From Sphingobacterium multivorum (GTDB lineage: Bacteria; Bacteroidota; Bacteroidia; Sphingobacteriales; Sphingobacteriaceae), in contig NZ_UAUU01000011.1 in assembly GCF_900457465.1 (NCBI RefSeq), positions 868,001 to 932,000 of the forward strand: 64,000 nucleotides of DNA. Direction: 5' to 3'. This document shows, piece by piece, positions 44,837 to 54,890 of the stretch. The translations under genes were made by a program, and so were the position numbers. Each line of letters starts with the position of its first letter. The first letter of the stretch is position 1. The notes under the pieces were generated by a model that was given only the letters and a program-made list of their open reading frames with translations, made no database searches and had not been told where the DNA came from.

Positions 44837-46300
44837 ATGCTCATTGCGACGGACTATGCCCGTAAGATGTCGCTCGATATGCGTATGGTAAGTGACCATC
44901 CCGACAACAAGGCTTCGCATTGTGCGGTAAATATCGCCAAGTATTACAACCAGTTCAACTCACAGAAAGGAACGCAGTTCGTTTTCTCCGATTTGGGAAC
45001 CTACAAGCCCGGCGAATGGAACGTGTACTCCGAAATAAAACGCAAACTCGTGGAAGACCACGGCATACCTGCGCACGAAGTAAGGTTTATTCAGGAAGCG
45101 AAAAATGATAAGCAACGTAAGGAACTTATCAACGGAATGAACGAGGGCAAAATCCGTGTACTGTTCGGTTCTACAAGTATGCTTGGAACTGGCGTAAACG
45201 CACAGAAAAGAGCTGTTGCCGTTCATCATTTAGATACACCGTGGCGACCGTCTGACCTTGCCCAAAGGGACGGGCGGGCAATCAGAAAAGGCAATGAGAT
45301 TGCCAAATTCTTTGCCGATAATAAAGTTGCTGTGATTATCTATGCAGTTGAAAAATCGTTGGACAGTTACAAATTCAACCTGCTGTATAATAAGCAGCTT
45401 TTCATCGACCAGTTAAAGACTAACAACCTGACCAAAAGAACGATTGACGAGGGAAGTATGGACGAAAAATCGGGAATGAACTTTTCGGAATATGTGGCAA
45501 TCCTGTCAGGAAATACAGACCTGTTGGATAAAGCCAAACTGGAAAAACAGATTGCAGGACTGGAAAGCGAAAAGCAGGCGTTCAACCGCTCTAAATCCAG
45601 TGCCAAATTTAAGGTACAGGATTATATGGAAATGTTGCAAAGCACTCAATCCCGTTTGAGCCGGATGAGTACCGACTGGGAAAACTTACAGCAACGCCTG
45701 CAAAAGCGTTCGGACGGTACAATCGAAAACCCTGTGCTGTTAGATGGCTTGCCGCCCAATGCAAATCCGAAACAAATAGGCGCAAAACTGAACGAGATTG
45801 CGAACAAAGCCCGCACGGCAGGCGACTATCGTGAAATAGGCAACCTCTACGGGTTTCAATTATTGGTTAAAACAGAACTTCCAAAGGATAATTCAACACT
45901 CGAAAGGGTCAATAGATTTTTTATAACTGGCGAGGGCAATATCAAGTACACCTACAATAACGGTCTGATGGCAAAAGACCCCGAAACCGCCGAAATGAAT
46001 TTTTTAAGGGCTTTGGAAAAACTGCCGGGCTTTGTGAAGCAGGAGCAGGAGAAAATCGCTGAAATACAAAAAGACCTGCCGATACTTCAGGAAGTGGTTA
46101 ACGGTACTTGGGCTAAGGAAAGTCGATTGAGTGAGCTTAAAACGGAACTGGCTGCCGTAGAAAGAAAGATACAGCTATCTATTACGCCGGAAACCAAACA
46201 AGATGCTTCGGAGCAGGCAGAAAAGCAGAATGAAGCCCCAAAGGTGCAGGAAAGCATTATACGGACAAAAGGCGTTCATTCACCTCGTGGCGTATTATAA
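44837..46300 (+). pseudogene. C-terminal part of a helicase/N6-DNA methylase-type protein
   Basis: 487 codons starting at an internal methionine. It carries superfamily 2 C-terminal helicase motifs: VLFGSTSMLGTGVNAQKRAV and HHLDTPWRPSDLAQRDGRAI (motifs V and VI), followed by a long coiled-coil tail. This is the C-terminus of the large (over 1500 residues) helicase/methylase proteins of Bacteroidota conjugative elements. The N-terminal two thirds are missing; upstream sequence (to 44830) belongs to the EamA gene. The truncation is a second element junction. Confidence 0.88.
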
Positions 46301-46306
46301 TAGTCG

Positions 46307-47128
46307 TTACTTTTCGTCCATTTTTTTTATTAGGGCTACACACAGGCTGTCAAGGAATTTGGTTCGGTTTATCTTACGGGCTTTCAGTTCCATAAACGTG
46401 TGGTAAAAATCGCCTAATTCAATATTAAAGGCATCTTCAAATGCTTTGGCAATCAATTTTATGTCTGTATTCCCATTGTTAAATACACCGTGGGAGTATA
46501 GTGCATATATGAGTTCCGTCAGTGCTGTTTTGCTTGCTGTCCATTTGAACGAATTATCGGAACCCTTTTTCACATTGATGTTATTGAGCCTGTCTTCCAA
46601 ATAAACTTGTATCAGGTCATTGGCAATAATCTTGGCAACCTTATAATCGTGTGAAGTAGAAAAACGATGGTCTGCTTCAAAATAAAATGTGTCTAACCAC
46701 AGCCTTATATCGTGCTTGCCACGCACAAAGAATTTTTCGTCAACGAAAGAATTATTGCTGCGTTAATACTTGTAAAAATCAAGGTTGTTTTCAAAGAACC
46801 TTTTTAGCTTTTTCAGTTCTTTGGTAAAATATTTCTTGGTACGCTTGTTCCCGTAGGGTCTTCTTGTTTCGATTTTATAGATGGCATTGTAGTAGATGAG
46901 CTTTGAAACAATAACAGGTTTCTGATACTTGAAAAAATGGATTTCTTCTTCCATATTCTTAAAGTCATTTTTCAGTACAAAGTCCTTTAAGTCGGCAAGG
47001 CTTTGTATGATATGGTGTATAACGGCTTCAATTCTTTTTATGGGGCAGTCGGTTTCAATCTCCAGTTCCTGGATTGCAGTTTCCAATTTAAGATATGTTT
47101 CATTGTAAAATTTATCCATTCGCTTCAT
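46307..47128 (-). pseudogene. rteC: RteC, interrupted by one nonsense codon
   Basis: 273-codon frame for RteC, the transcriptional activator of excision in CTnDOT-type elements. The N-terminal part ends NLDFYKY at 46763; a single TAA replaces a residue there, and the frame continues with RSNNSFVDEKFFVRGKHDI in the same phase. The C-terminal half starts its own ATG at 46726 (MRGKHDIRLWLDTFYF). A TAC-to-TAA change (Tyr) explains it. Both halves may still be made as peptides. Convergent with the helicase, 6 bases apart at the stops. Confidence 0.85.
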
Positions 47129-47160
47129 TTTGATGTAATATATTATTGGTTAATACAGAA

Positions 47161-47185
47161 AAGCTAACACTGTTCGTATTAGCTT
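47161..47185 (-). promoter_or_regulatory. Inverted repeat in the rteC leader
   Basis: AAGCTAA (47161-47167) pairs perfectly with TTAGCTT (47179-47185), 32 bases before the rteC start. It could be an operator or leader hairpin. Confidence 0.4.
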
Positions 47186-47267
47186 ATGATGCAATTACTG
47201 CTTAAAAAAATTCAACCTCTACCGTATTGATGATGGAACGATAGATAGATTTTTGTTGCATACTTTA

Positions 47268-47368
47268 AAGGGTTGTAGTATGATGCAGGTTAGTCTTTGC
47301 GAATTACACCTGCATCACCTCCTTTTTTTTACCGATATTTTTTTACGGTTATGCAGTTTACAACCCTT
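47268..47368. repeat. Nested inverted repeats between rteC and the copper locus
   Basis: Outer arms AAGGGTTGTA (47268-47277) and TACAACCCTT (47359-47368) are perfect. Inside, GATGCAGGT (47282-47290) pairs with ACCTGCATC (47308-47316), followed by a T8 run at 47323-47330, which makes a textbook terminator on the plus strand although no plus-strand gene ends here. The 252-base gap 47129-47380 holds nothing else. Confidence 0.6.
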
Positions 47369-47380
47369 AGTTATTTAATT

Positions 47381-49654
47381 TTAATAAGTCAATGCCAGCC
47401 CCACACCAAAGCCCATATCGCTATCGTAATGAGTACGAATGCCAATGTTTTTATTGATAATATACCTAAGCTCTGCCATATACTCAAAATCTGTATTGAC
47501 CATAAAACCACCTCTTAGTCTTTTTGAAATTGGTATATCTTCACGCAGTAACTGCAATCTCACAATTCCATCATGATATACTTCTGCCTGAAAATTGACC
47601 AGCATCGGCAGCGTATAGATAAATCCTAAGCTAAACTGTCTGCGGATGTCTTTCTCATTTCTTTGCCCAAACAAATTCTTTTCGTGCTGATCAATACCGA
47701 GTCTGCGGTAACGCCAGTCAAAACCTATGAATGGCATAAACCATTGCATTTTACCAATATATCGTCCTAAATGAGTTTCTACTTCATAACCGTCCATATC
47801 ATTGTAGCCCAAACGCCATTCTGTACCTAATTGGTAGCGTGCATTCATTAGCATAGCTTCTCCATCATTACCATTGGTTGCAAAATCGTTTTGTGCCATA
47901 AAATGAGGCATATTACTTTCTCTTTGCAATTCTTTATAGGCTTTTGCCTTATCGGGTAGATAGGGGTTATTGTAGTCTCCAACTTCAAAGACCCTGTTCA
48001 TTCCCGCCATCATGTGATATAATATATGGCAATGAAAGAACCAATCACCTTCCTCATTTGCTAAAAACTCAATGGTATCTATTTCCATAGGCATGATATC
48101 CAACACATTTTTAAGCGGCGATTTTTCGCCTTTTCCGTTTATCACCCTGAAATCAAATCCGTGAAGATGCATTGGATGCCGCATCATTGAATTATTATAA
48201 ATGGTAATCCGTAGAATTTCTCCTTTTTTTACAGGTATTTTGTCAGTTTCCGAAAGTATTTTATTATCCATGCTCCATACATAGCGGTTCATGTTGCCAG
48301 TAAGTGTGAATTTCAACTCTTTTACAGGCGCATCATTTGGAAGAGAGGTGTTATAAGGTGATTGCAACATAGCATAATTTAATGTTTTGATGTCTCCCAA
48401 GGCATTAGCGTTGTAACGGTTAGCGTCGTTATCCATATCCATACCCTCATGCTTACTGTGGTCTGCTTTTTTTGTTGCATCTCCGGTAATTTCGGGATAC
48501 ATCACTACATTCATGTCCATTTGGTTAAGGCTCATCTTCATGCCCATATCGTTCAAATCGCCATTCATTTTCATCATATCGTTCATCATCTTCATCCCCT
48601 CGAAATACTTCAATCGTGGGAGTGGAGAAATAAGCTGTTTGACCCCATCACCTATAAAGTAACTCGCAGATTGTGTCCTGTCTTCGGTTGTTGCTAAGAA
48701 CTCGTAAGCCAAACCATCTTGAGGGATAGTCACTACAATATCGTAAGTTTCAGAAACGGCAATGATTAACCTGTCCACCTCTACAGGCTCAACATCATTC
48801 CCATCATTCGCTACTACTGTAATTTTTCCTCCAGCATACCGTAGCCAGAAATATGAAGACGCCCCTCCATTGGAAACACGCAATCTGACTTTGTCGCCTG
48901 CTTTTAGCTTTTTACCATCAATTGTTTTCAAATCGGTGCTATGGCTACCATTTATTAGGATTTTATCATAGTAAATGTCACTGACATCCATCGCCAGCAT
49001 CCGCTTCCACTCGTTTCTTACCTTTACCCCTAATTTTCCCTCCTTAATAGCTTCAACATATGATTGTGTTGCGCCTTTCTTAATGGCCGCCCAATCATTT
49101 GCATTGTGTAGCATACGGTTGATATTATCGGGGTTAAGATTTGTCCACTCACTTAATATAATTGGAACGGTCGGCAAATCGTCAATTCCTTTTCTGAATG
49201 TCTTATCATCGCTTCTTTTCTTCATGATAAAACTTCCGTACATGCCAATCTGCTCCTGCAATCCTGAGTGGGAATGGTACCAGTGCGTACCATGCTGGAT
49301 AATCGGAAAACGGTAGGTGTAGGTTGTGCCCGGTGCGATGGGTTTTTGTGTAAGCCAGGGCACACCGTCTTCTTTATTGGGCAGGAACACACCATGCCAG
49401 TGAAGTGATGTGCTTTCTTTCAATTGGTTGTGCACCACTATTTCGGCAGTGTCGCCCTCGGTAAAGGTAAGGGTGGGCATGGGGATTTGCCCGTTTACGG
49501 CAATCGCCCGCTTTTGCTTACCTGCATAGTTGACAAGGGTATCTTTTACATACAGGTCGTAATGCACTACTTTCTGTGCAAACAACGTTTGGGTGCAAAG
49601 CAGTATCAGCACTGTTTGCAGTATTCTTATGGGTATTTTCTTATATCTGTTCAT
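47381..49654 (-). CDS. Multicopper oxidase (CopA-type) with C-terminal CopB-like domain
   Basis: 757 residues with a signal peptide. The copper motifs are complete: HWHG (85-88), HWYHSH (124-129), HPMHLHGFDF and the T1 segment HCHILYHMMAGM, in the three-domain cupredoxin order of CopA. A Met/His-rich insert (MKMNGDLNDMGMKMS) lies before the last domain. The last ~190 residues form a beta-rich CopB-like region (MQWFMPFIGFDWRYR and following), so the two copper proteins are fused. The oxidase probably converts Cu(I) to less toxic Cu(II) in the periplasm. Confidence 0.92.
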   Translation of the reverse strand: MNRYKKIPIRILQTVLILLCTQTLFAQKVVHYDLYVKDTLVNYAGKQKRAIAVNGQIPMPTLTFTEGDTAEIVVHNQLKESTSLHWHGVFLPNKEDGVPWLTQKPIAPGTTYTYRFPIIQHGTHWYHSHSGLQEQIGMYGSFIMKKRSDDKTFRKGIDDLPTVPIILSEWTNLNPDNINRMLHNANDWAAIKKGATQSYVEAIKEGKLGVKVRNEWKRMLAMDVSDIYYDKILINGSHSTDLKTIDGKKLKAGDKVRLRVSNGGASSYFWLRYAGGKITVVANDGNDVEPVEVDRLIIAVSETYDIVVTIPQDGLAYEFLATTEDRTQSASYFIGDGVKQLISPLPRLKYFEGMKMMNDMMKMNGDLNDMGMKMSLNQMDMNVVMYPEITGDATKKADHSKHEGMDMDNDANRYNANALGDIKTLNYAMLQSPYNTSLPNDAPVKELKFTLTGNMNRYVWSMDNKILSETDKIPVKKGEILRITIYNNSMMRHPMHLHGFDFRVINGKGEKSPLKNVLDIMPMEIDTIEFLANEEGDWFFHCHILYHMMAGMNRVFEVGDYNNPYLPDKAKAYKELQRESNMPHFMAQNDFATNGNDGEAMLMNARYQLGTEWRLGYNDMDGYEVETHLGRYIGKMQWFMPFIGFDWRYRRLGIDQHEKNLFGQRNEKDIRRQFSLGFIYTLPMLVNFQAEVYHDGIVRLQLLREDIPISKRLRGGFMVNTDFEYMAELRYIINKNIGIRTHYDSDMGFGVGLALTY

Positions 49655-49666
49655 TATTTTAAAAAT

Positions 49667-50122
49667 TTATTTAATACTATCTTCCATTGTGCCAAACCAC
49701 TTTATCAAAACCTGCTTATCCTCCTGTGATACTACTGCATTACGATGAATGAGTGTATATGACGATAAGGGCATTTCTCCGTCCTTTACCTGCCCCGCCA
49801 TAGCCCTGAACTTGTTACGCTGCCTGCGAGCAGAATAATTACCAAACTCGCTAAAGTTAAGTTCTTCTTTGCCCTTTTTTATATGCTCAGCCATGTACCA
49901 TGCTCCGGGCTGGATACGGCTGTACCACGGATAACGGGTATTGTTGCTATGGCAGTCATAACAGGACTGGACAAGGATAGCCTTTACATTCTGGGGAACG
50001 GCGTACACCCTTTCGATATGGGTGGCTGGCACTTCATCAGCCTGGTTCTGTAACGGTTGAAAGAACTGTATGCCGATGAGGATAACAGCCAGCCCCAATA
50101 TGATTTTCTTTTTTATGGACAT
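49667..50122 (-). CDS. Haem-binding domain protein
   Basis: 151 residues with an N-terminal membrane anchor (IILGLAVILIGIQFF). A CxxCH haem-c motif is present as SCYDCHSNNTRYPWY, typical of the Haem_bd family. The second half (RNKFRAMAGQVKDGEMPLSS) gives the axial-ligand Met candidates. Located between the DUF3347 gene and the oxidase in one operon, it may pass electrons to or from the oxidase. That link is inference. Confidence 0.85.
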   Translation of the reverse strand: MSIKKKIILGLAVILIGIQFFQPLQNQADEVPATHIERVYAVPQNVKAILVQSCYDCHSNNTRYPWYSRIQPGAWYMAEHIKKGKEELNFSEFGNYSARRQRNKFRAMAGQVKDGEMPLSSYTLIHRNAVVSQEDKQVLIKWFGTMEDSIK

Positions 50123-50123
50123 A

Positions 50124-50702
50124 TCAGTTCTTTGTAATAGTTTCCGTTACGGAGCCACAGCCCGGCATCTTAGCACCGTAGTACGGGTTTTTGATTTCCT
50201 TTGTTTCGCTTAACCAAAATGCCCCTTTTCCATCGTTAAATTTGGGACAGGCTATCTTATATACGGGTTTGCCCAAATCGAACGATTTGGCCAAATCGTA
50301 AAAGTCTTCGCCCAACATGACAAGGTGTTCCCTTTGGTGTTGGATGCTGCCCAAGTTGGCGGCTATATGCACGCCATTTTCCTCTATGCTGGCGGAGATG
50401 TCCTTATAAGCCTTTAGCTGCTCTGCATTAAAACGGGTCGTATCCAAGCTGTAAAGTGTCTTTACCAAGCCCTGCGCCGCAAATACCGCCTCCTTGTCAT
50501 CATCTGAAGAAAGAGCGGACACCAACTTCCCGTACTGCCCGAACAGACCCGGTATGGTCGGCTCTGCGCTTGCAGTATGATTGGCATGTGCCGTAGTGTC
50601 CGTATGGGCTTCGGCAGAGCTGTTCTTCTTTTCTGAATTGCCGTTACATGCCGATAATATAAATACGGCGATACCAAGAACGGTTGAGATTACATATTTC
50701 AT
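50124..50702 (-). CDS. DUF3347 lipoprotein (copy D)
   Basis: 192 residues. Lipobox ILSAC, then a His-rich linker (AHTDTTAHANHTA). The DUF3347 body carries CPKFNDGKGAFWLSETKEIK and the tail NPYYGAKMPGCG, which supply Cys, His and Met-type ligands. It shares this C-terminal pattern with the proteins at 51714, 59401 and 62523. DUF3347 proteins are widespread in Bacteroidota copper loci and are probably periplasmic copper-binding proteins. Confidence 0.85.
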   Translation of the reverse strand: MKYVISTVLGIAVFILSACNGNSEKKNSSAEAHTDTTAHANHTASAEPTIPGLFGQYGKLVSALSSDDDKEAVFAAQGLVKTLYSLDTTRFNAEQLKAYKDISASIEENGVHIAANLGSIQHQREHLVMLGEDFYDLAKSFDLGKPVYKIACPKFNDGKGAFWLSETKEIKNPYYGAKMPGCGSVTETITKN

Positions 50703-50725
50703 CGTTAGTTAATTTTAAAAGTTAA

Positions 50726-51151
50726 TTACTGTTTTTGCTTTTTTAAATAATTGGTGTAGTTATCCCTGCTTTCAAAGTAGGATACTTCACCGTTGTTTCC
50801 CGTAACGGCAATCACCGCAAGAGCTTTGTCTACCTGCTTATGGGAATAGGGGTCTGTTGCTACCCGCACGCTGGCATCCTTTGGAATGCGCTCCTTGCAC
50901 ATTTCGCAGCATCCGTAGTAGGTTTTACCGCCAAATTTTACGTCAAACTGCTTTTTGCCCATATAGGCATCGTTGACCATACAGACTTCATCCGATGGAA
51001 CCAATTCACCTATTTGGGTACTATGCCCGTGGCTTTCCGGAGTTGCCTGCGAATGATGCTGTTCCGCTTCATTCTTATTTGACCCTGCCTGCCCGCAAGC
51101 GGTGAATAGCAGGGCTGATAAGGAAATAAAGCCAATTATTATTTTGCTCAT
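50726..51151 (-). CDS. Lipoprotein with TRASH-like metal-binding motif
   Basis: 141 residues; lipobox LLFTAC, His-rich N-terminal linker (EQHHSQATPESHGHS). The C-terminal half has CMVNDAYMGKKQFDVKFGGK followed by YYGCCEMCKERI, i.e. the C-x(n)-C-x2-C TRASH/YHS-like metal site. Proteins of this kind recur in Bacteroidota copper operons. It probably binds copper in the periplasm. Neighbours on both sides are metal-binding genes on the same strand, so the operon continues. Confidence 0.75.
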   Translation of the reverse strand: MSKIIIGFISLSALLFTACGQAGSNKNEAEQHHSQATPESHGHSTQIGELVPSDEVCMVNDAYMGKKQFDVKFGGKTYYGCCEMCKERIPKDASVRVATDPYSHKQVDKALAVIAVTGNNGEVSYFESRDNYTNYLKKQKQ

Positions 51152-51176
51152 GTCGAAACTGTTTTTTGAAATTTTA

Positions 51177-51702
51177 TTATTTACTTTCTTGAAACTCTTT
51201 TAGCTTGCGCTTCATCAGTTCAATTTCTTCCGCTTGGGTCTTAAGTATGTTTTTTTGCAGCTCTATCAGTTCCGGGTCGGTCAGATGTGCCTTTTCTGAC
51301 ATCAATATGGCTGCTGCGTGATGGGGTATCATACCCTTTGCAAACTGCTTGTCCCCGACATTGATTTGTTCCCTGATACCAAACCATGAAAAGATGCCAA
51401 CGGCAACCGAGATGATGGCTATCGACCAATTCAATCTTTCCGTTGGGGTACATCACTTTCATTATCGCTAATTCGATAAGCAGCATTGCCGAGGTCATCA
51501 GCAGGGTCATGTACAGGTTATTGATATTGGGTATCAGGTTCTGCCACCCGTCAATCATGGCGTACATGATAAAATACATCACTGCGAACATGGCGACAGC
51601 CATCACCGCAAAGCGTTTGTACATGCCCGAAGCATGTTTTGGATTGTGCGTGCCATGCTCCGAGGCATGACCCGCATGGTGACTGTTTTGCATATTTTCC
51701 AT
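51177..51702 (-). pseudogene. DUF305 membrane protein, one frameshift
   Basis: A His-rich N-terminus (HHAGHASEHGTHNPKH), two membrane spans (MAVAMFAVMYFIMYAMI and LMTSAMLLIELAIMKVMY), then a DUF305 domain with KGMIPHHAAAILMSEKA and the tail EIELMKRKLKEFQESK. The frame breaks between the two parts near 51440; removing one A from an A3 run joins them into 174 residues. DUF305 is a ferritin-like family often found in copper loci. Without the correction the membrane and DUF305 halves would be made separately. Confidence 0.8.
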
Positions 51703-51713
51703 AACCCCGAAAT

Positions 51714-52380
51714 TTATTTGCTGTTAATTGTTTTTTCCACCTTACCGCAGGTCAGCATTTTAGAACCGTAGTAAGGGTTTTTGATTTCCTTGTTTTCGCT
51801 GAACCAAACAGCACCCTTGCCGTCATTGAACATCGGGCAATGGTCTTGATACAATGTTTGCGATGTACCGAACAAATCAATCAGGTCTTTCAAATCTTCG
51901 CCAAGCGAGGCTAAATGTTCCCGCTGGTGGTGGATGTTGCCAACATTTTCCCCGATATGTTCTGCGTGTTCTTTAGCATCGTCCGCTATGTCCATGTATT
52001 TTTTTGTGCTTATCGGCAGGAACGGCTTTCATGTCCACCTTATTCAGGGTAGCTAACAGCTTTTTCCCTGAACTGGCGGCAGCTTTGTCATCGTCCGAAA
52101 CAAGGGCGTTCTTTAAGGACAGATAATCGGTAACTATGGGCGCAATAGAAAAGTTTTTTGTTTCTTCTTTTCCTGTTGCTTTTGCTTCCTGACCGCTCGG
52201 TGTTTCGCTCACAGCGGGCGCAGCTACCGTTTCATCCTCTTTTGGTTGGGAAGCTGGCTGTTCTTGTGATACCACAGCAGTATCATTGGAAGACTGCTCG
52301 TTTTTGTTGGATACCTGATTGCATGATACTGTTACAAATGCCATGATAACAGCAATGATTGATAATGTTAGATTTTTCAT
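51714..52380 (-). pseudogene. DUF3347 lipoprotein (copy C), frameshifted
   Basis: Nearly identical to the protein at 59401-60057 (218 residues) but frameshifted: the T7 run at about 52000-52006 has one base too many, so the first frame ends KHKKIHGHSGRC and the second resumes at MDIADDAKEHAEH. Correction gives 221 residues with NDGKGAVWFSENKEIKNPYY and a CGKVEKTINSK tail. The nucleotide identity to the other copy covers about 51744-52392. One copy in this pair is intact, so the array would retain function. Confidence 0.85.
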
Positions 52381-52401
52381 TTTTATTTATTTAAATTAGT
52401 T

Positions 52402-53624
52402 TTACATACTGCTCATGTCGTGTCCTGCCATCGGGTCTGCTCCATTCCTAAAAATGTATTCGCTGTTTAAAAGATAAGCACCTGAAACAACTACAATATC
52501 TCCATCTACTAATCCTGAAACGATTTCTATTCTGTTATCTATTTCCGTTCCCGTTTTTACCATTCTACTTTTAAATGTCTTTTCTCCTGTTTGTACCCAT
52601 ACGGTTTCACTTTTACCATTTCTTATTACAGCATCTACCGGCATGGTTATGCCTTTAGTCTTCGGCGTTTCAAGAAAAAACATATACAGGCATTCCGGGC
52701 TTCAACTCTTTATTTGGATTAGGTACTGTAATTCGTATCAAATTAATTCTTGAAGCCGGATTAAGTTCGGGGTTGCTAAAGTCTATTTTGCCAGTAATAA
52801 CTTTGTTATTCAGGTCAGGAATTTGTACTGTTGCTGTTTTTGTCTGGTTGATAAGTGACATTTGGGAGGAATAAGCCTGTGCTTCTGCCCAAATTGTAGA
52901 TTGGTCAGCCAAGTCCACTATCGTGCCGCCTTCTGCCACATAACCGCCCTCTAAAACTTGCAAACTTGTGATGTATCCCGAAGCCGTACTGTAAAATGTA
53001 GTTGTTGCCGATATTTTGCCAGCACTTTGTAAAGCTCTAACCTGATTATCCGTCATGCCCCACAATAACAATTTGTTCTTTGAACTTTGTATAAGCTGGT
53101 CAAAATCTATTGAATTAATATTTCCGAAAGTTTTCTTCTTTTCCAATGCCAGTAAAAATTCCTGCTTTGCATTGTTCAGTTCTTCCACTATATATTTCCA
53201 TTAACGGGGAAACCTTTGATTACAAAGTCGCCAACGTTTTTATAATGCAGTTTTTCAACCCGTCCCATAACTCTGGAGCTTACGGATTGCATATTGTACT
53301 GATTGAAATTTAATTACACCTGTAAGTATTACTCTATCCCCAAAAATACCATCTTTTAAGGTGTCTGTTTTTATGTTGCCCAACTTAATCTGTTCGCTAT
53401 TCAGTTTGAATGGTATTGGGGTCTGCTTGTTTGCTTTTCTCAACCCGAACAAGCTCCATGTGGCATATAGGGCAGTGACCGGGTTTGTCTGATACAACCT
53501 GTGGGTGCATGGAACAGGTATAGTAACTACCATCATTATTGCCTGCATGGTCATGTTTATTGTCTTTACAAGACAGCAAAACCGACATGAGGAGGGCAAT
53601 TGTTATGACTAAATAATATTTCAT
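52402..53624 (-). pseudogene. cusB: CusB-type adaptor with HMBD domain, five frameshifts
   Basis: A lipoprotein (LLMSVLLSC) with a heavy-metal-binding HMBD segment, YTCSMHPQVVSDKPGHCPIC, then adaptor domains. Five one-base insertions break it: in the run before LNSEQIK (near 53408), in GVIKF (near 53308), before PLMEIY (near 53211), before EELNNAK (near 53190), and before LETPKTKG (near 52675). Each is an extra base in a short run. Removing them gives 1218 bases, 405 residues, close to its 420-residue paralog at 53628. It ends AGHDMSSM, a Met/His-rich tail. Confidence 0.85.
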
Positions 53625-53627
53625 ATT

Positions 53628-54890
53628 CTAATTATTTTTTGTTCTTACAAAACTTTCACTATCCATAAGGTACTGTGCATTTCCGGCAATCTCATCCGAG
53701 GGTAACAGCCCCTGCAATACTTCTATATATCCGTTCGCTTCATTACCTGTTTCAATTTTATTCACGATAAACCCTCTATCTACTTTTTTCAAAATGACTT
53801 TCGTTAATCCAAGGGAAATGACGGCTTCTTTAGGTATCCAATTACCGGAAATTCCATCTGTTGCTATTTCAGATTTAACCTGACTTCCAATTGGTAAGTG
53901 CATACGGCTATTATCAAAATAGACACGCACTGATAACGTTTTACTTCCGGGTCTGAAAAATGGTTCTATAAACCCAATAGTTCCGGTAAATTTCTTCTCC
54001 GGTGCTACTTCCGGTATAATACTTACTGTTTGCCCTGTCTTTACAAGTGGTACATCCTCGGGAAAAATATTTAACAACACCCACGATTTTCCCGGGTTAA
54101 ATACATTAAAAATAGTTTGTCCTTTTTGAACATACATACCTTCTTTCAGGCTAAGTTCAGAAGATGTTTCGGATATTTCGCCCATCGAATTTGAGGGTAA
54201 TGTACCACTTCCCATTGACCCGGCTGTGCCGGTTTCGTGAATATGTCCGGCATAGTTGCTGTAAACAGATACGGATAAATCAGGCTTTCCTTTTTGGATG
54301 ATACTCTTCAATTGGTTTTCGCTCATTCCAAGTAATAGCAATTTTTGTTTAGCTGCATTTATCATCATATTGTTCGTAGCATCATTTTTTAATAGAAACA
54401 ATAAATTTGCTTGTGCTTCCATCAGTTCTGGGCTATAAATATCCATCACTTTCTGCCCCTTTGCTATTTTTTGGAATTTATAACGTATATAAAGATTTTC
54501 AATCCTGCCGGATATTCTGGCGGATATATTTCCAGTTTGTCGGGTATCATAAGCAATATTCCCAAGAGCTTGTACGGTTATGTCTTTTTGCTCTGACTGC
54601 ATCCTAATAGTAGGAATGTCTGATATGACAAATTCATTAGTTGGTTTAAGCAGTGTATTCAACTCAATACTTTCCGCTCCATTTGTATTTACTGTTTTTT
54701 GCTCCAATTCCATTCCGCACTTGGGGCATTTACCGGGCTTGTTGCTGGTAACTTCGGGGTGCATGGGGCAGGTATATGTCGGGCTATTTTTAGCAGTATG
54801 ACTGTTGTCGGGATGACTGGTCTTCTCTGTATTGTTATTGCAACTATACAATGCAAGAATAATCATCAAAAAACAAATTATATATTTCAT
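53628..54890 (-). CDS. cusB: CusB-type RND adaptor with N-terminal HMBD domain
   Basis: 420 residues; lipobox LALYSC, then HMBD YTCPMHPEVTSNKPGKCPKC with GMELEQ, a copper-binding hand-over domain. The adaptor repeats are SARISGRIENLYIRYKFQKI and, after the hairpin, VYSNYAGHIHETG. It should link CusA and the TolC channel encoded upstream. It is 4 bases from the broken second adaptor, so the locus encodes two adaptors. It is intact. Confidence 0.92.
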   Translation of the reverse strand: MKYIICFLMIILALYSCNNNTEKTSHPDNSHTAKNSPTYTCPMHPEVTSNKPGKCPKCGMELEQKTVNTNGAESIELNTLLKPTNEFVISDIPTIRMQSEQKDITVQALGNIAYDTRQTGNISARISGRIENLYIRYKFQKIAKGQKVMDIYSPELMEAQANLLFLLKNDATNNMMINAAKQKLLLLGMSENQLKSIIQKGKPDLSVSVYSNYAGHIHETGTAGSMGSGTLPSNSMGEISETSSELSLKEGMYVQKGQTIFNVFNPGKSWVLLNIFPEDVPLVKTGQTVSIIPEVAPEKKFTGTIGFIEPFFRPGSKTLSVRVYFDNSRMHLPIGSQVKSEIATDGISGNWIPKEAVISLGLTKVILKKVDRGFIVNKIETGNEANGYIEVLQGLLPSDEIAGNAQYLMDSESFVRTKNN

